NCBI GenBank assembly: GCA_035527715.1
Contig: DATKZY010000032.1
Location: 1 to 64,000 of the forward strand
Direction: 5' to 3'
Length of the DNA: 64,000 nt
Source: DSUN01 sp035527715
GTDB lineage: Bacteria; Planctomycetota; PUPC01; DSUN01
Positions within the stretch are counted from its first letter, which is position 1. The number at the start of each line of letters is the position of its first letter. Shown here in pieces: positions 35,917 to 43,765 of this stretch. The notes under the pieces are model-generated. The model did no database searches and was not told where the DNA came from. It worked only from the letters and a program-made list of their open reading frames with translations. The position numbers and the translations under genes are program-made.

Positions 35917-36996
35917 CTACGGCTTGGCCGGGCGAAGGAGGCCACGGATGAACTCCGTTTCCTGGGGGTCATAGGGGGTGAGGTCGCGGCGGAGCAGGTC
36001 GTGGTGCCAGGGCTTCGGTTCGGGGCCGCCCTTCTTCGAGCCCCAGGGGAGATGGGTCTGGGTCTTCCCGTTCACCAGCCCCCAGTTGTAGCAGGCGACC
36101 TGTTCCTGCTTGAAGAAGGGGAGATGGGTCCTCGGCAAGCTGCCCATGCCGCGAGCCATCCACTCGGTGCAGAGGATGGGTCGTCCGTGCGCCCTCAGGC
36201 CCGCGACCATGGCCTTCACGGCAACGAGGTTGCCGTAGCTGTGGAAGCTGACAACGTCGGACAGTGCGAGCTGGGCCTTGTTGAGGTCGGCGAGGCCGCC
36301 GGTCCAGACGCCGATGGTGAGGGGCTGGGTGTGCTTGGCCTTGCGCGCCCAGGCGAAGCATTCCCGCACGAGGGGGAGGCTCTTGTTGCCCATCCCGCCG
36401 TTGCCCGGCTCGTTATAGAGGTCCCAGGCGACGACCCGCTTGTCGGCGGCGAAGTGCCCGACGAGATCGGCGACGTACTGCTCCAGGTCGGGCCAGACCG
36501 CCTTGTCCGCGACCCGCTGGTGGCCCGGGCTGGGGGTCCAGGCGGAGTTGTGGACGCCTGGCACCGGGTCATCCTGCTTCCCGAGGTAGGGCTGTTTGCC
36601 GGCGAAGGCGCAGTCGTCGAAGAGCACGGGCATCGTCGAGAGGCCCCGCCTGTCGGCGATGCCGACGAACTGTTCGAGCCGCTTCCTCAGCCCCTCGGGG
36701 TCGCGCTTCCAGACGAGGTATTGGAGGAAGACCCGTGTGGAGTTGAAGCCGAGGTCTCCCGCGAGGGCCAACTCGCGGCCAATGAGCGCGGCGTCGAAGG
36801 TCTCGGCCTGCCACATCTCCGTCGTGTTGACGGCGTTGCTGGGCACGTAGTTGAAGCCGACGATCCAGGGCTGCCTCTCGCCCCACCCCCGCGCCTGCTC
36901 CGCCGTCCACCGCTCCGCGGCGTCTTCCGCGGCCGTTGCTGCTGCGGCCAACACCAGGAGAACGAGCGAAACCGCGACCACATCATGGTTAGCCAT
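35917..36996 (-). CDS. secreted GH5-like (clan GH-A) glycosidase
   Basis: This is a 359-residue exported enzyme with a signal peptide at about 1-23. A single TIM barrel fills the protein: WDLYNEPGN carries the acid/base Glu196 and ILCTEWMAR the nucleophile Glu278, with SFHSYG between, as in GH5-type retaining enzymes. It is a paralogue of the protein at 7756-9462 (shared VGFNYVPSNAVN and FDDC blocks) but lacks the C-terminal sandwich. Mannan, glucan or xylan specificity cannot be read from sequence. The SD is weak, and the start could be a few codons off. Confidence 0.88.
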   Translation of the reverse strand: MANHDVVAVSLVLLVLAAAATAAEDAAERWTAEQARGWGERQPWIVGFNYVPSNAVNTTEMWQAETFDAALIGRELALAGDLGFNSTRVFLQYLVWKRDPEGLRKRLEQFVGIADRRGLSTMPVLFDDCAFAGKQPYLGKQDDPVPGVHNSAWTPSPGHQRVADKAVWPDLEQYVADLVGHFAADKRVVAWDLYNEPGNGGMGNKSLPLVRECFAWARKAKHTQPLTIGVWTGGLADLNKAQLALSDVVSFHSYGNLVAVKAMVAGLRAHGRPILCTEWMARGMGSLPRTHLPFFKQEQVACYNWGLVNGKTQTHLPWGSKKGGPEPKPWHHDLLRRDLTPYDPQETEFIRGLLRPAKP

Positions 36997-37041
36997 ACAT
37001 GCACCAGGCGGAGGTCACGAAAGGGGAACGGCGACCGCAAG

Positions 37042-37461
37042 TCACGCCATGCCCTCGGCGGTCGCCGCCTCTCGGAGGCGTGGGTCCGAGGATGAGATAC
37101 GAACGGGGGTCTTCGCTCCCTCGGCCAGGAGCTTTGCGGAGGCCAGGTGGATCGCGTCCATGCCCCGGAGCTTGTGGGTCTCGCATAACTCGCCCGCAAG
37201 CTCGACGACTTGCTGCGTGACCTCCTTGATGAGAAGGTGCGGCCACTCGGAGCGGAAGGCAGCAACGGTGTGCGCGTATTCTTCATCCGAGATGCCGCCT
37301 TCGCGCCGTTTCCGGGCCAGGGCGCTGCGCACCTCGGCGTAGGCGATTCGCGAGGTCGCCGTGTCGTCCGCGGAGGCCACAAGCGCCTCCACATCCGCGG
37401 ACCCCGTTTCCTCGACACAGAGCTTGACGATGTGGCTGCTGTCAAGGTACAGGATCACCAC
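37042..37461 (-). CDS. PIN-domain ribonuclease toxin (VapC-like)
   Basis: This is a 139-residue PIN-domain protein, expected to be a Mg2+-dependent endoribonuclease. Acidic residues of the active site are visible in ILYLDSSHIVKL (Asp7), RIAYAEVRSAL (Glu) and LRGMDAIHLASA (Asp). The start is one of two adjacent GTG codons (37461 or 37458); GGAGG spacing favours 37458. It overlaps the antitoxin gene by about 20 bases, as usual for type II modules, and is probably autoregulated through the palindrome upstream of the antitoxin. Confidence 0.9.
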   Translation of the reverse strand: MVILYLDSSHIVKLCVEETGSADVEALVASADDTATSRIAYAEVRSALARKRREGGISDEEYAHTVAAFRSEWPHLLIKEVTQQVVELAGELCETHKLRGMDAIHLASAKLLAEGAKTPVRISSSDPRLREAATAEGMA

Positions 37462-37723
37462 GGTCCTCCACGATCATCTCGGAGAGCGGCTTGCCGGTGA
37501 CGCGGACCCGTGGGTTGAGCCCGACGAACTTCCCGCCTCCCCAGCTCACCTGCCCTGACTTGATCAGGGGCTCGAGCTTCTTGCGGAGTTCTGCCCCTGC
37601 GGAGGGGACAAAACGGGCGAACGAACGTCCGCGATCGGTCACCTCCACGGTCTCGCCTTCGCGCACCTTGCGCACGTAGTAGCCGAATCTGTTCTTGAAC
37701 TCCCGAAGACCTGCCTTGACCAT
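37442..37723 (-). CDS. Phd/YefM-type antitoxin
   Basis: This is a 93-residue antitoxin. The ATG at 37723 is chosen because GGAGGT sits seven bases upstream and the protein then begins MVKAGLREFKNRFGYYVRKV, the normal Phd/YefM start; ATGs at 37738 and 37762 lack an SD. GETVEVTDRGRSFARFVP completes the DNA-binding N-terminal domain, and the C-terminal tail should wrap the PIN toxin. It is first gene of the module. Confidence 0.9.
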   Translation of the reverse strand: MVKAGLREFKNRFGYYVRKVREGETVEVTDRGRSFARFVPSAGAELRKKLEPLIKSGQVSWGGGKFVGLNPRVRVTGKPLSEMIVEDRGDPVP

Positions 37724-37752
37724 GTGCTTGACCTCCATTGTGAGCTTGGAGC

Positions 37753-37786
37753 TTGTAGCCACATTCTACTGCCCTTGTGGCTACAA
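37753..37786. promoter_or_regulatory. palindromic operator of the PIN toxin-antitoxin module
   Basis: TTGTAGCCAC (37753-37762) and GTGGCTACAA (37777-37786) form a perfect 10-bp inverted repeat with a 14-base gap, 30 bases upstream of the antitoxin start. The position suits binding of the antitoxin or TA complex. Confidence 0.7.
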
Positions 37787-37808
37787 TGCAACCCCGCCGG
37801 CGCCACCG

Positions 37809-38336
37809 TCACCCCTCCAGCCGGGCAATGTGGGGCAGGCCGCGGTAGCGGCCGGCGTAGTCGAGGCCGTAGCCGACGACGAACACATTGTTCACGACGA
37901 AGCCGCAGTAGTCGAGCGCCACGTCCACCTGCCGGCGGCTCGGCTTATCAAGCAGCACGCAGGTGCGGACCGAGCGCGGCCCCGTGGCCTCGACGGCTCT
38001 CCGCACGGCCGCGAGCGTGTGCCCCGTGTCCACGATGTCGTCCACGATCAGCACGTCGCGGCCTGCCAGGTCGAGCCGGCCGCAGCGGCCGAGAGCCACC
38101 TGCCCGTTCGACGTCGTGCCGTCGCGGTAGCTGGAGGCCTCGACGAACTCGACGTCGACCGTGGTGCCGAGGCGCTTGAGCAGCTCGGCGAGGAAGACGG
38201 CGGAGCCGTGGAGAACGGCCAGGATGGTGAGCGGCCCGTCGGCAGCGTCGCGACGGATCGCCGCTGCCAGCTCGGCCACGCGCCGGGAAATCTGCTCTGC
38301 GGAGAACACCACGTCGCCTGGGCTCTCATGCGACAC
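37809..38336 (-). CDS. hpt: hypoxanthine phosphoribosyltransferase
   Basis: This is a purine-salvage enzyme making IMP/GMP from hypoxanthine/guanine and PRPP in the cytosol. The length of 175 residues is normal for the family. The PRPP-binding motif is VLIVDDIVDTGHT (95-107), preceded by LTILAVLHGSAVFLAELL and EFVEASSYRDGT (the flexible-loop region). The C-terminus has VVNNVFVVGYGLDYAGRYR, the base-binding end of HPRT. The start is a GTG at 38336 that shares one base with the stop of the M23 gene (TAGTG), with GGGAG upstream. A longer open frame overlapping the M23 gene is rejected. Confidence 0.95.
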   Translation of the reverse strand: MSHESPGDVVFSAEQISRRVAELAAAIRRDAADGPLTILAVLHGSAVFLAELLKRLGTTVDVEFVEASSYRDGTTSNGQVALGRCGRLDLAGRDVLIVDDIVDTGHTLAAVRRAVEATGPRSVRTCVLLDKPSRRQVDVALDYCGFVVNNVFVVGYGLDYAGRYRGLPHIARLEG

Positions 38337-39316
38337 TATTCGCTCCCAACGACCTCGCCCTTGACGGGCGAGTGCTGTTGCCTGGCTTCCTTCGCTCCGC
38401 CCTTGAACACCATCACCTGATGGAAGAAGCACTTGATGCCGGTCCCTTCCTGGATCACCGCGGTGTTCTGAAGGTGGTAGTGGAGATGCGGCTCGGAGGA
38501 ATTGCCCGAGTTGCCGCACAGGCCCAGCACCTGCCCCCGCCGCACGCGCTCACCTGCCTGGACCTTGACGCTGCCTTGCTTCAGGTGGGCCAGGACGGAG
38601 ACCTCGTTGGGGCGGTGCTCGACGAACACGGCGTTGCCAAGGGCGGAGAAGGGGTTCATCGAGCCTGGCGTGTTGTCGCGCACGCCGTCAATCGCCTCGG
38701 TGACGATGCCGTCGGCAGGGGCGAGGATTTCGCGGCCGAAGCAGCAGTAGTCCTCGTTCGCCTCGCCCGTCCCTTTGCGGGTCTTGCCGTCCGCGTCCGC
38801 GCCGAGGAAGTCCAGTGCGTAGCGCTGGTTGCGGACGTCGTGGTGGCAGTTGAGTTCCTTGGAGTCGCCGCCCCAGGCGACGAGCCACCGCCCCTTGAAG
38901 GGGAGGGAGAGCGGCGTCGCGTTCCTCTCGGGCACCGGGAGCGGCGGGGTGTGGGGGAGGAACCAGAGGCCGGTGATCTTGCCCTCCCCGTCGAGTGCCA
39001 GCTTGATGTCGAGCGTCCCGCGCTCGAAGTGGGCGGCGACAAGCGCCTGATTCCCGGGGACGATGCGCGGCGGGTCGAGCTTCTGGAGCTTGCCGTGCTG
39101 CCGTGCCAGGCCATCCAGCAGCGGCTTCGCCTTCCCGGGCGTCAGGAAGTCGAGCATCTCCTTGCCGAAGTCGCGCCGCAGCAATGCGGGGTCGGCGGCG
39201 TTGATGGCCTCGGCAAGCCGCTGGGCCACTCGCGTGAACCGCTCGGCCGGCCCTTCGCCGCCCCGCGCGAGCATGACTGCAAGGAGCAAGCCACCGAGCA
39301 GCATCTGTCTCCGCAT
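38336..39316 (-). CDS. secreted M23-family metallopeptidase
   Basis: This is a 326-residue exported protein with a short signal peptide (MRRQMLLGGLLLAVMLARGG). Residues ~23-115 resemble a DUF3887-type helical/beta domain. The lysostaphin-like M23 fold occupies ~145-315: His158/159 with Asp169 in NCHHDVRNQRYALDF, the strand ILAPADGIV, and the HLH motif in EPHLHYHL (277-281) supply the zinc and catalytic residues. It probably cleaves peptidoglycan cross-bridges or another peptide outside the membrane. It is translationally coupled to hpt downstream. Confidence 0.9.
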   Translation of the reverse strand: MRRQMLLGGLLLAVMLARGGEGPAERFTRVAQRLAEAINAADPALLRRDFGKEMLDFLTPGKAKPLLDGLARQHGKLQKLDPPRIVPGNQALVAAHFERGTLDIKLALDGEGKITGLWFLPHTPPLPVPERNATPLSLPFKGRWLVAWGGDSKELNCHHDVRNQRYALDFLGADADGKTRKGTGEANEDYCCFGREILAPADGIVTEAIDGVRDNTPGSMNPFSALGNAVFVEHRPNEVSVLAHLKQGSVKVQAGERVRRGQVLGLCGNSGNSSEPHLHYHLQNTAVIQEGTGIKCFFHQVMVFKGGAKEARQQHSPVKGEVVGSE

Positions 39317-39339
39317 CGGCGTCTCCTACAGGATTGGCA

Positions 39340-39368
39340 TTGACAATTGGCAATTGGCGCCATATAAT
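39340..39368 (+). promoter_or_regulatory. perfect-consensus sigma70 promoter of the AbrB-type TA module
   Basis: TTGACA (39340-39345), exactly 17 bases, TATAAT (39363-39368). The spacer carries CAATTGG twice (39344-39350 and 39351-39357), partly palindromic, and overlaps both hexamers, so it could be the operator through which the antitoxin represses an otherwise very strong promoter. Confidence 0.8.
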
Positions 39369-39398
39369 GCCATCCGGGACGAGGAGCAAGGAGGCAAC

Positions 39399-39668
39399 AT
39401 GGCAACCACGAAGATAGACCATTTCGGGCGCGTGGTGATCCCGAAGCCGATCCGGGACAATCTGGGCCTCGAGCCTGGCACCAGGGTAGAAGTGATGGAG
39501 GAGGCGGGCCGCGTCGTTCTGAAGTCCACGGACGACGAAGCGCATCTGGCAGTGAAGGACGGCATCCTCGTGTTCACCGGCGGAAGAGCCACGGGAGACA
39601 TGACGGACATTATCCGCAAGGTGCGCGAGCAGCGGGACCGCCAGGTTCTGGGGATGGATGACTCGTGA
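39399..39668 (+). CDS. AbrB/MazE-type (SpoVT-AbrB fold) antitoxin
   Basis: This is an 89-residue protein that starts at an ATG with GGAGG five bases upstream. The N-terminal swapped-hairpin DNA-binding domain is clear: TTKIDHFGRVVIPKPIRDNL, then GLEPGTRVEVMEEAGRVVLK. The C-terminal third should bind the toxin. Its stop overlaps the GTG of the PIN gene (GTGA), giving translational coupling. Confidence 0.92.
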   Translation: MATTKIDHFGRVVIPKPIRDNLGLEPGTRVEVMEEAGRVVLKSTDDEAHLAVKDGILVFTGGRATGDMTDIIRKVREQRDRQVLGMDDS

Positions 39669-40096
39669 CTTATCTTCTTGACTCCTCAGTGGTGGCTCCG
39701 GCGCTCGCGGACATTCATCCCCACTACGCCCGGGCGCTGCCGTGGCTGGCCAGGGCCGCGCGGGGGGAGATTCAGGCCATCATGACGGCCCATTCGCTGG
39801 CGGAGTCGTACTCGGCACTCACCCTGATGCCGGTGCATCCCAGGATCCCCCCTGGGGTGGCATGGCGCCTGCTGAACGAGGGCACCAGCCACCTCGGGAT
39901 GGTAAGCCTCACCGAGGCGGATTACCGGCAGGCGATACAGCGGGTGGCGGAACTGGGGCTCCCCGGCGGCTTCGTCTACGACGCCCTCATCGCCTGCGTG
40001 GCGGCGAGGCTCAAAGTGGACGGACTTGTTACGTTCAACGTGAGGCACTTCCAACGCGTCTGGCCCGAGGGCCACGACCGCATCATCGTGCCCTGA
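39665..40096 (+). CDS. PIN-domain ribonuclease toxin
   Basis: This is a 143-residue PIN protein from a GTG at 39665 overlapping the antitoxin stop. Active-site acids are seen in YLLDSSVVAPAL (Asp6), AHSLAESYSAL (Glu) and GFVYDALIACVAA (Asp), with a late FNVRHFQRV segment typical of VapC-like toxins. It is the second gene of an AbrB-PIN type II module and different in sequence from the PIN proteins at 37.0 and 46.7 kb. Confidence 0.92.
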   Translation: MTYLLDSSVVAPALADIHPHYARALPWLARAARGEIQAIMTAHSLAESYSALTLMPVHPRIPPGVAWRLLNEGTSHLGMVSLTEADYRQAIQRVAELGLPGGFVYDALIACVAARLKVDGLVTFNVRHFQRVWPEGHDRIIVP

Positions 40097-40136
40097 TTGC
40101 GGCGCACGGGAGCCGCACCTTCCCGGCATCCCACCC

Positions 40137-41207
40137 TCACTCATACGACCCTAGCTCCTTCGCCAGGTCCGTGATCGCGCGGAAGTTCGCGAGGCTGACG
40201 GATGACGGGACGGAGTGGTCGCTGGAGAAGATGTAGCCGCCGCCGCGCTTGAGGAGCGGCACGACGCGCCGCATCTCGGCCGTGATCGCCTCCAGGTCGT
40301 CCCACAGCACGGCGTTGATGCCGCCGTGGAGCAGGAGCTTGTCGCCGTACGCCTTCTTGATGCCGACGGGGTCCATGCCCGCCTTCACCTCGAGGGGATT
40401 CAGGCCGTCGAGGCCCATCTCGACGAACTCGGGGAGAAACGGATTCACGTCGCCGCACGAGTGAAGGGCGGCCTTGACGCCCTTCGCGTGCGCCCACTCG
40501 ATGGCCCGGCGGTGCACGGGCTTCACCAACTCGCGATACATCCGCGGCGAGAAGAACTGGTGGCCCTTGTAGCCCATGTCGTCGGGCCAGCGGATGGCGT
40601 CGAAGCGGTAGCCCTTCGCCCAGATCATCTCGAACAGCGCGATGTCGAGGTCGAGCATCGTGTTGAAGATGTCCACCACCCACTCGGGGTCGGTCGCCAG
40701 GGCCATGAGCACCCTCTCGGTGCCGACGAACCACGAGTGGGTCACGTCGAAGCCGAACCAGAAGCCGGCCTCGATCCAGCAGCCTTCCCGTTGCCAGGTC
40801 GGGTAGTTCTTCTTCAGGTGCTCCCAGTTCACGCGGTCGCGGGTGGGGGTCATCCGCTCCTTGGCCTTGCGCCAGGAATCGGCGTCCACCACGGTGTGGC
40901 CGAGGAACTCGGGGGTCGAGGCGGCGTGCTTCCAGGTCCGCTGCGTCGCGCCCCAGCCGGTGGTGTAGACCGAGTATTCGTCGGTCTCCTCGAGCACCTT
41001 GCGGGGGAAGCGGGGACTGTTGTCCACGCCGATGTGAGCGACCTTGTCGAGGCCGAAGAAGTCCACGTAGGAGACCTCCTTCGGCATCCCCTCGCGCTGC
41101 CAGCGCTCGATCGTCGCCCCCCACGGCCCGTCAACGATCGGCACGCGGTCGGCCTGCCGGTGCTCGAACATCCGCTGGAACCGCTCACGAGAGGTCATCT
41201 GAGCCAT
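40137..41207 (-). CDS. uroporphyrinogen decarboxylase-like (URO-D/MtaA superfamily) protein
   Basis: This is a 356-residue cytosolic TIM-barrel protein. It begins MAQMTSRERFQRMFEHRQAD, the standard opening of catabolic URO-D-like proteins, with AAGGAGGT seven bases upstream. VKAALHSCGDVNPFLPEFVE holds the His and Cys found at the zinc site of the methyltransferase branch, and KLLLHGGINAVL follows near the C-terminus. True haem-pathway URO-D is unlikely: it lacks the N-terminal substrate Arg/Asp pattern, and no haem genes are nearby. Methyl-group transfer (corrinoid demethylation) is a more likely role. It stands between a PIN module and an unrelated secreted protein gene. Confidence 0.88.
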   Translation of the reverse strand: MAQMTSRERFQRMFEHRQADRVPIVDGPWGATIERWQREGMPKEVSYVDFFGLDKVAHIGVDNSPRFPRKVLEETDEYSVYTTGWGATQRTWKHAASTPEFLGHTVVDADSWRKAKERMTPTRDRVNWEHLKKNYPTWQREGCWIEAGFWFGFDVTHSWFVGTERVLMALATDPEWVVDIFNTMLDLDIALFEMIWAKGYRFDAIRWPDDMGYKGHQFFSPRMYRELVKPVHRRAIEWAHAKGVKAALHSCGDVNPFLPEFVEMGLDGLNPLEVKAGMDPVGIKKAYGDKLLLHGGINAVLWDDLEAITAEMRRVVPLLKRGGGYIFSSDHSVPSSVSLANFRAITDLAKELGSYE

Positions 41208-41258
41208 GCAAAACCTCCTTTCCGATGGCCGGAAGCATAAGCCAAGCTGCGTCGCGCG

Positions 41259-42407
41259 TCAAGGGGACTTGGGGGCGGGGGGCGCGTCCTGGAGGCCGCC
41301 GACGCGGGCGGAGCGGCCCTTCTCGACCTTGCCGTTGACCATGTAGCGGGTGTAGCGCAACTCGTCGCCGTCCACCGTGAACTCGATGTCCTCCCACCAG
41401 GCGTCCTTGCCGCCCTCGGTCTTGACGAGGACCTTGCCGACGTAGAAGCCGCCTGGGATGCGGGAGAGGCGGACGCCCTCCTCGCCGACGACGAAGCCGA
41501 AGCCCCGCTTGTCGGGGGCGATGGCGACGATGTAGCCGGTGTAGCGGTCGCCGTTGCGCGTGTAGCGGGTCGTGTCGCCGTTCCGGGCCCGCCACTTGCC
41601 GCACAGGTCGCCGGGGTCCACCAGGGCGGCGGCCTTCGGCTTGGGCTCGAGCTTCTCGCCCGCGGAGTCGAGCCGCCGCGCGATGGCCGCCACCTTGCCC
41701 CCCTTCGCGGAGCGGACGCTGGTCAGCGTGTCGCCGCGAACCACGACCTCGATGTCCTCGACCAGGTCCACCGTCTTGCCGTCGGGGCTGCCGAACTCGA
41801 TGGTGCCCTTGTGAACCCCGTCGCCCATGGCCTTGACGCGGATCGTCTCCCTGGGCGCCGGGCCTTTCTCCGGCGAGGCCTGGCGGATGACCTGTCCCAC
41901 GTAGATGTCGCCGTCGCGGCGGAACACGGTGATGGCGCCCGCGCCGTCGGCCCATTCGCCCGCGAGGTCGCGCTCGCCTGCGTCCGGCCTGTGCCTCTCG
42001 GGCTCCTCGACCCGCTGGTAGGCGAATTGCACGGAGCCGCCCTCGGGCATCTTCAGCAGCAAGCGGAGGTCGCCGCTCGGCAGCAGCGACGCCTCGGCGA
42101 CATCGAGCCAGGCCTCCATGTCCTGCGAGGCGTGGACGTGGTAGGCGCTGCATCGCCCGCGGAACACGTGCTCCTTCACCCGACGCAGTTCGAGCACCGT
42201 CTGGTTCATCTGTTGCTGGTGCCACGCGCTGCGGGCACTCACGACGACGCCGACGAGGGAGCCCTCCTCCTTCCCGCGCGCGAGGCGAATCGTGACTCCC
42301 TCCTTCGCCCCGAAGCTGAAGAAGCCCTCGGCGCCCCCCGCCGACGCGCCCACGCAGGCGAGCACGCCAGCCGACCGAAGCACAAGCTGGGTCACGAATC
42401 TCGACAT
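41259..42407 (-). CDS. secreted protein with internal beta repeats, function unknown
   Basis: This is a 382-residue exported protein (signal peptide ~1-26) with AAGGTGG upstream. I do not recognise a family. Two similar units are visible: ~147-258 beginning DLAGEWADGAGAITVFRR followed by GDIYVGQVIR, and ~270-370 beginning DLCGKWRARNGDTTRYTR followed by GDRYTGYIVA. Both contain an EDIE block (VEDIEVVVRGDTL, WEDIEFTVDGDEL). The pattern suggests small beta-barrels or lipocalin-like sheets. It lies 17 bases downstream of the Tat-exported oxidoreductase gene on the same strand, so they are probably co-transcribed. Confidence 0.8.
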   Translation of the reverse strand: MSRFVTQLVLRSAGVLACVGASAGGAEGFFSFGAKEGVTIRLARGKEEGSLVGVVVSARSAWHQQQMNQTVLELRRVKEHVFRGRCSAYHVHASQDMEAWLDVAEASLLPSGDLRLLLKMPEGGSVQFAYQRVEEPERHRPDAGERDLAGEWADGAGAITVFRRDGDIYVGQVIRQASPEKGPAPRETIRVKAMGDGVHKGTIEFGSPDGKTVDLVEDIEVVVRGDTLTSVRSAKGGKVAAIARRLDSAGEKLEPKPKAAALVDPGDLCGKWRARNGDTTRYTRNGDRYTGYIVAIAPDKRGFGFVVGEEGVRLSRIPGGFYVGKVLVKTEGGKDAWWEDIEFTVDGDELRYTRYMVNGKVEKGRSARVGGLQDAPPAPKSP

Positions 42408-42424
42408 ATGACCACCTTAGCGCG

Positions 42425-43615
42425 TCAGCCGAGCATCGTCAACGGATTCTGACGGTTCTTGAGGGGAAAGGGCACGGGGCCGCCGAGGCGCTGGGACTCG
42501 AAGACGGCGACGATCATCTCGGTAGCCGCTCGGGCCTCGGCAAGGCTCGACTCGGGCTGGCGGTCCCCCTCAACGGCGGCGATGAGGTCCTTGACGGCGG
42601 CTACGTTGCCGCCGTGCAGGCCGCCGTCCTTCAGCGGCTCGGGCTTGTCCACCCCCGCCGACGTGACGGGCAGCCACTTCCTGCCCGTGCGGCCCGGCGA
42701 CCAGGAGGGGTCGGGCAGGAAGCTCACGGGGGGCAGATAGCCGGTGTAGATCTCGAGGATGCCCTTCGAGCCGAAGATCTGGACGCCGAACCGCGTCGGG
42801 TTGCCGCCCGCGCCCCGCACGGAGTCGAAGGAGGCCGTGGCGCCGCTGGCCAGCTTGTAGATCGCGTGGACTTCGTCGCCGGCGAGGGGGCCGATGCCTT
42901 CGGCGCCTTCCTTCACGTCGTCGCGGCGGATGGGGCGGCCGCCCTGGAGGACCGTGCCGAAGCACCATTTCGCATCGCCGCCCAGGGTGTGAACGAGGTC
43001 CATCACGTGGCTGCCGAGCACCCAGAGGTCCTCCCCTCCCCCACGGCCGTCCTCCTTGCCGCGGCCGCGGAACTCGAGCACCTGGCCCAGCGCTCCCGAG
43101 CGGAGCAGTTCCCGCACGACCGCCAGCCGGGGGCTGTAGCGGGTCTGGTGGGCGACGGCCAGCTTGACCTTGTGCTTCTCGCAGGCGGCGGCGATTTCGT
43201 CGGCCTCGGCGAGGGTGCGGCAGAGCGGCTTCTCGAGGTAGATGCCCCGCACGCCGCGCTCCGCCGCGGCGACGGCCATGTCGCGGTGCTGGTCGAGCCA
43301 GCGGGGGCAGATGCTCACGAGGTCGGGCTTCTCCTTGTCGAGCAGCTCGCGGTAGTCGGCGTAGCCCTTTGGCGCCTTGAGGCGTTTCACCGCGGCGGCC
43401 AGGCCCTTCGCATCGGCGTCGGCGACGGCGACCACCTCGCAGCCGGGCGCCTCGCGCCACACGGTGTCGAGCCCGTGGCCGTAGTTGCCCTTGCCCGTGT
43501 GGCCGATGACGCCGACGCGATAGGAAACCTTCGCGGCGTCCGCGGCCGAGGCACGTCGCCGCGCCGCTGCCAGCGTGAGCGCTGTCGCGCCCGCAATGAA
43601 TGTGCGCCGGTTCAT
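42425..43615 (-). CDS. Tat-exported Gfo/Idh/MocA-family oxidoreductase
   Basis: This is a 396-residue NAD(P)-dependent oxidoreductase. A twin-arginine signal (MNRRTFIAGATALTLAAA) sends it across the membrane folded, as is common for this family in Planctomycetota. The Rossmann domain has YRVGVIGHTGKGNYGHG and the conserved EKP at 128-130 (GIYLEKPLCRTLAEAD). The following alpha/beta domain contains AVAHQTRYSP. TAGGAG precedes the ATG. The substrate is probably a sugar, inositol or sugar acid, but cannot be fixed. It is co-directional with the protein at 41259 and, 150 bases upstream, a 2-hydroxyacid dehydrogenase. Confidence 0.92.
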   Translation of the reverse strand: MNRRTFIAGATALTLAAARRRASAADAAKVSYRVGVIGHTGKGNYGHGLDTVWREAPGCEVVAVADADAKGLAAAVKRLKAPKGYADYRELLDKEKPDLVSICPRWLDQHRDMAVAAAERGVRGIYLEKPLCRTLAEADEIAAACEKHKVKLAVAHQTRYSPRLAVVRELLRSGALGQVLEFRGRGKEDGRGGGEDLWVLGSHVMDLVHTLGGDAKWCFGTVLQGGRPIRRDDVKEGAEGIGPLAGDEVHAIYKLASGATASFDSVRGAGGNPTRFGVQIFGSKGILEIYTGYLPPVSFLPDPSWSPGRTGRKWLPVTSAGVDKPEPLKDGGLHGGNVAAVKDLIAAVEGDRQPESSLAEARAATEMIVAVFESQRLGGPVPFPLKNRQNPLTMLG

Positions 43616-43651
43616 GGGATGCTCCTAACGCGGCCTTGAGCCGCAAGCAAA

Positions 43652-43718
43652 GGGGATGATTGGATGGATGGATGAATGGATGATTGTCTGACACCCATCC
43701 ACCCATCCATTCATCCCC
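43652..43718. repeat. GGAT-rich 23-bp inverted repeat
   Basis: The arm 43652-43674 (GGGGATGATTGGATGGATGG...) and the arm 43696-43718 pair with two mismatches across 21 bases. Each arm is itself a degenerate (GGAT)n/(ATCC)n microsatellite. It lies between two minus-strand genes and may act as a terminator for the upstream dehydrogenase. Confidence 0.7.
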
Positions 43719-43765
43719 GGCTGACATGCGCACAAGACGCGCACGACGAGTCACGATGGAAGCGC

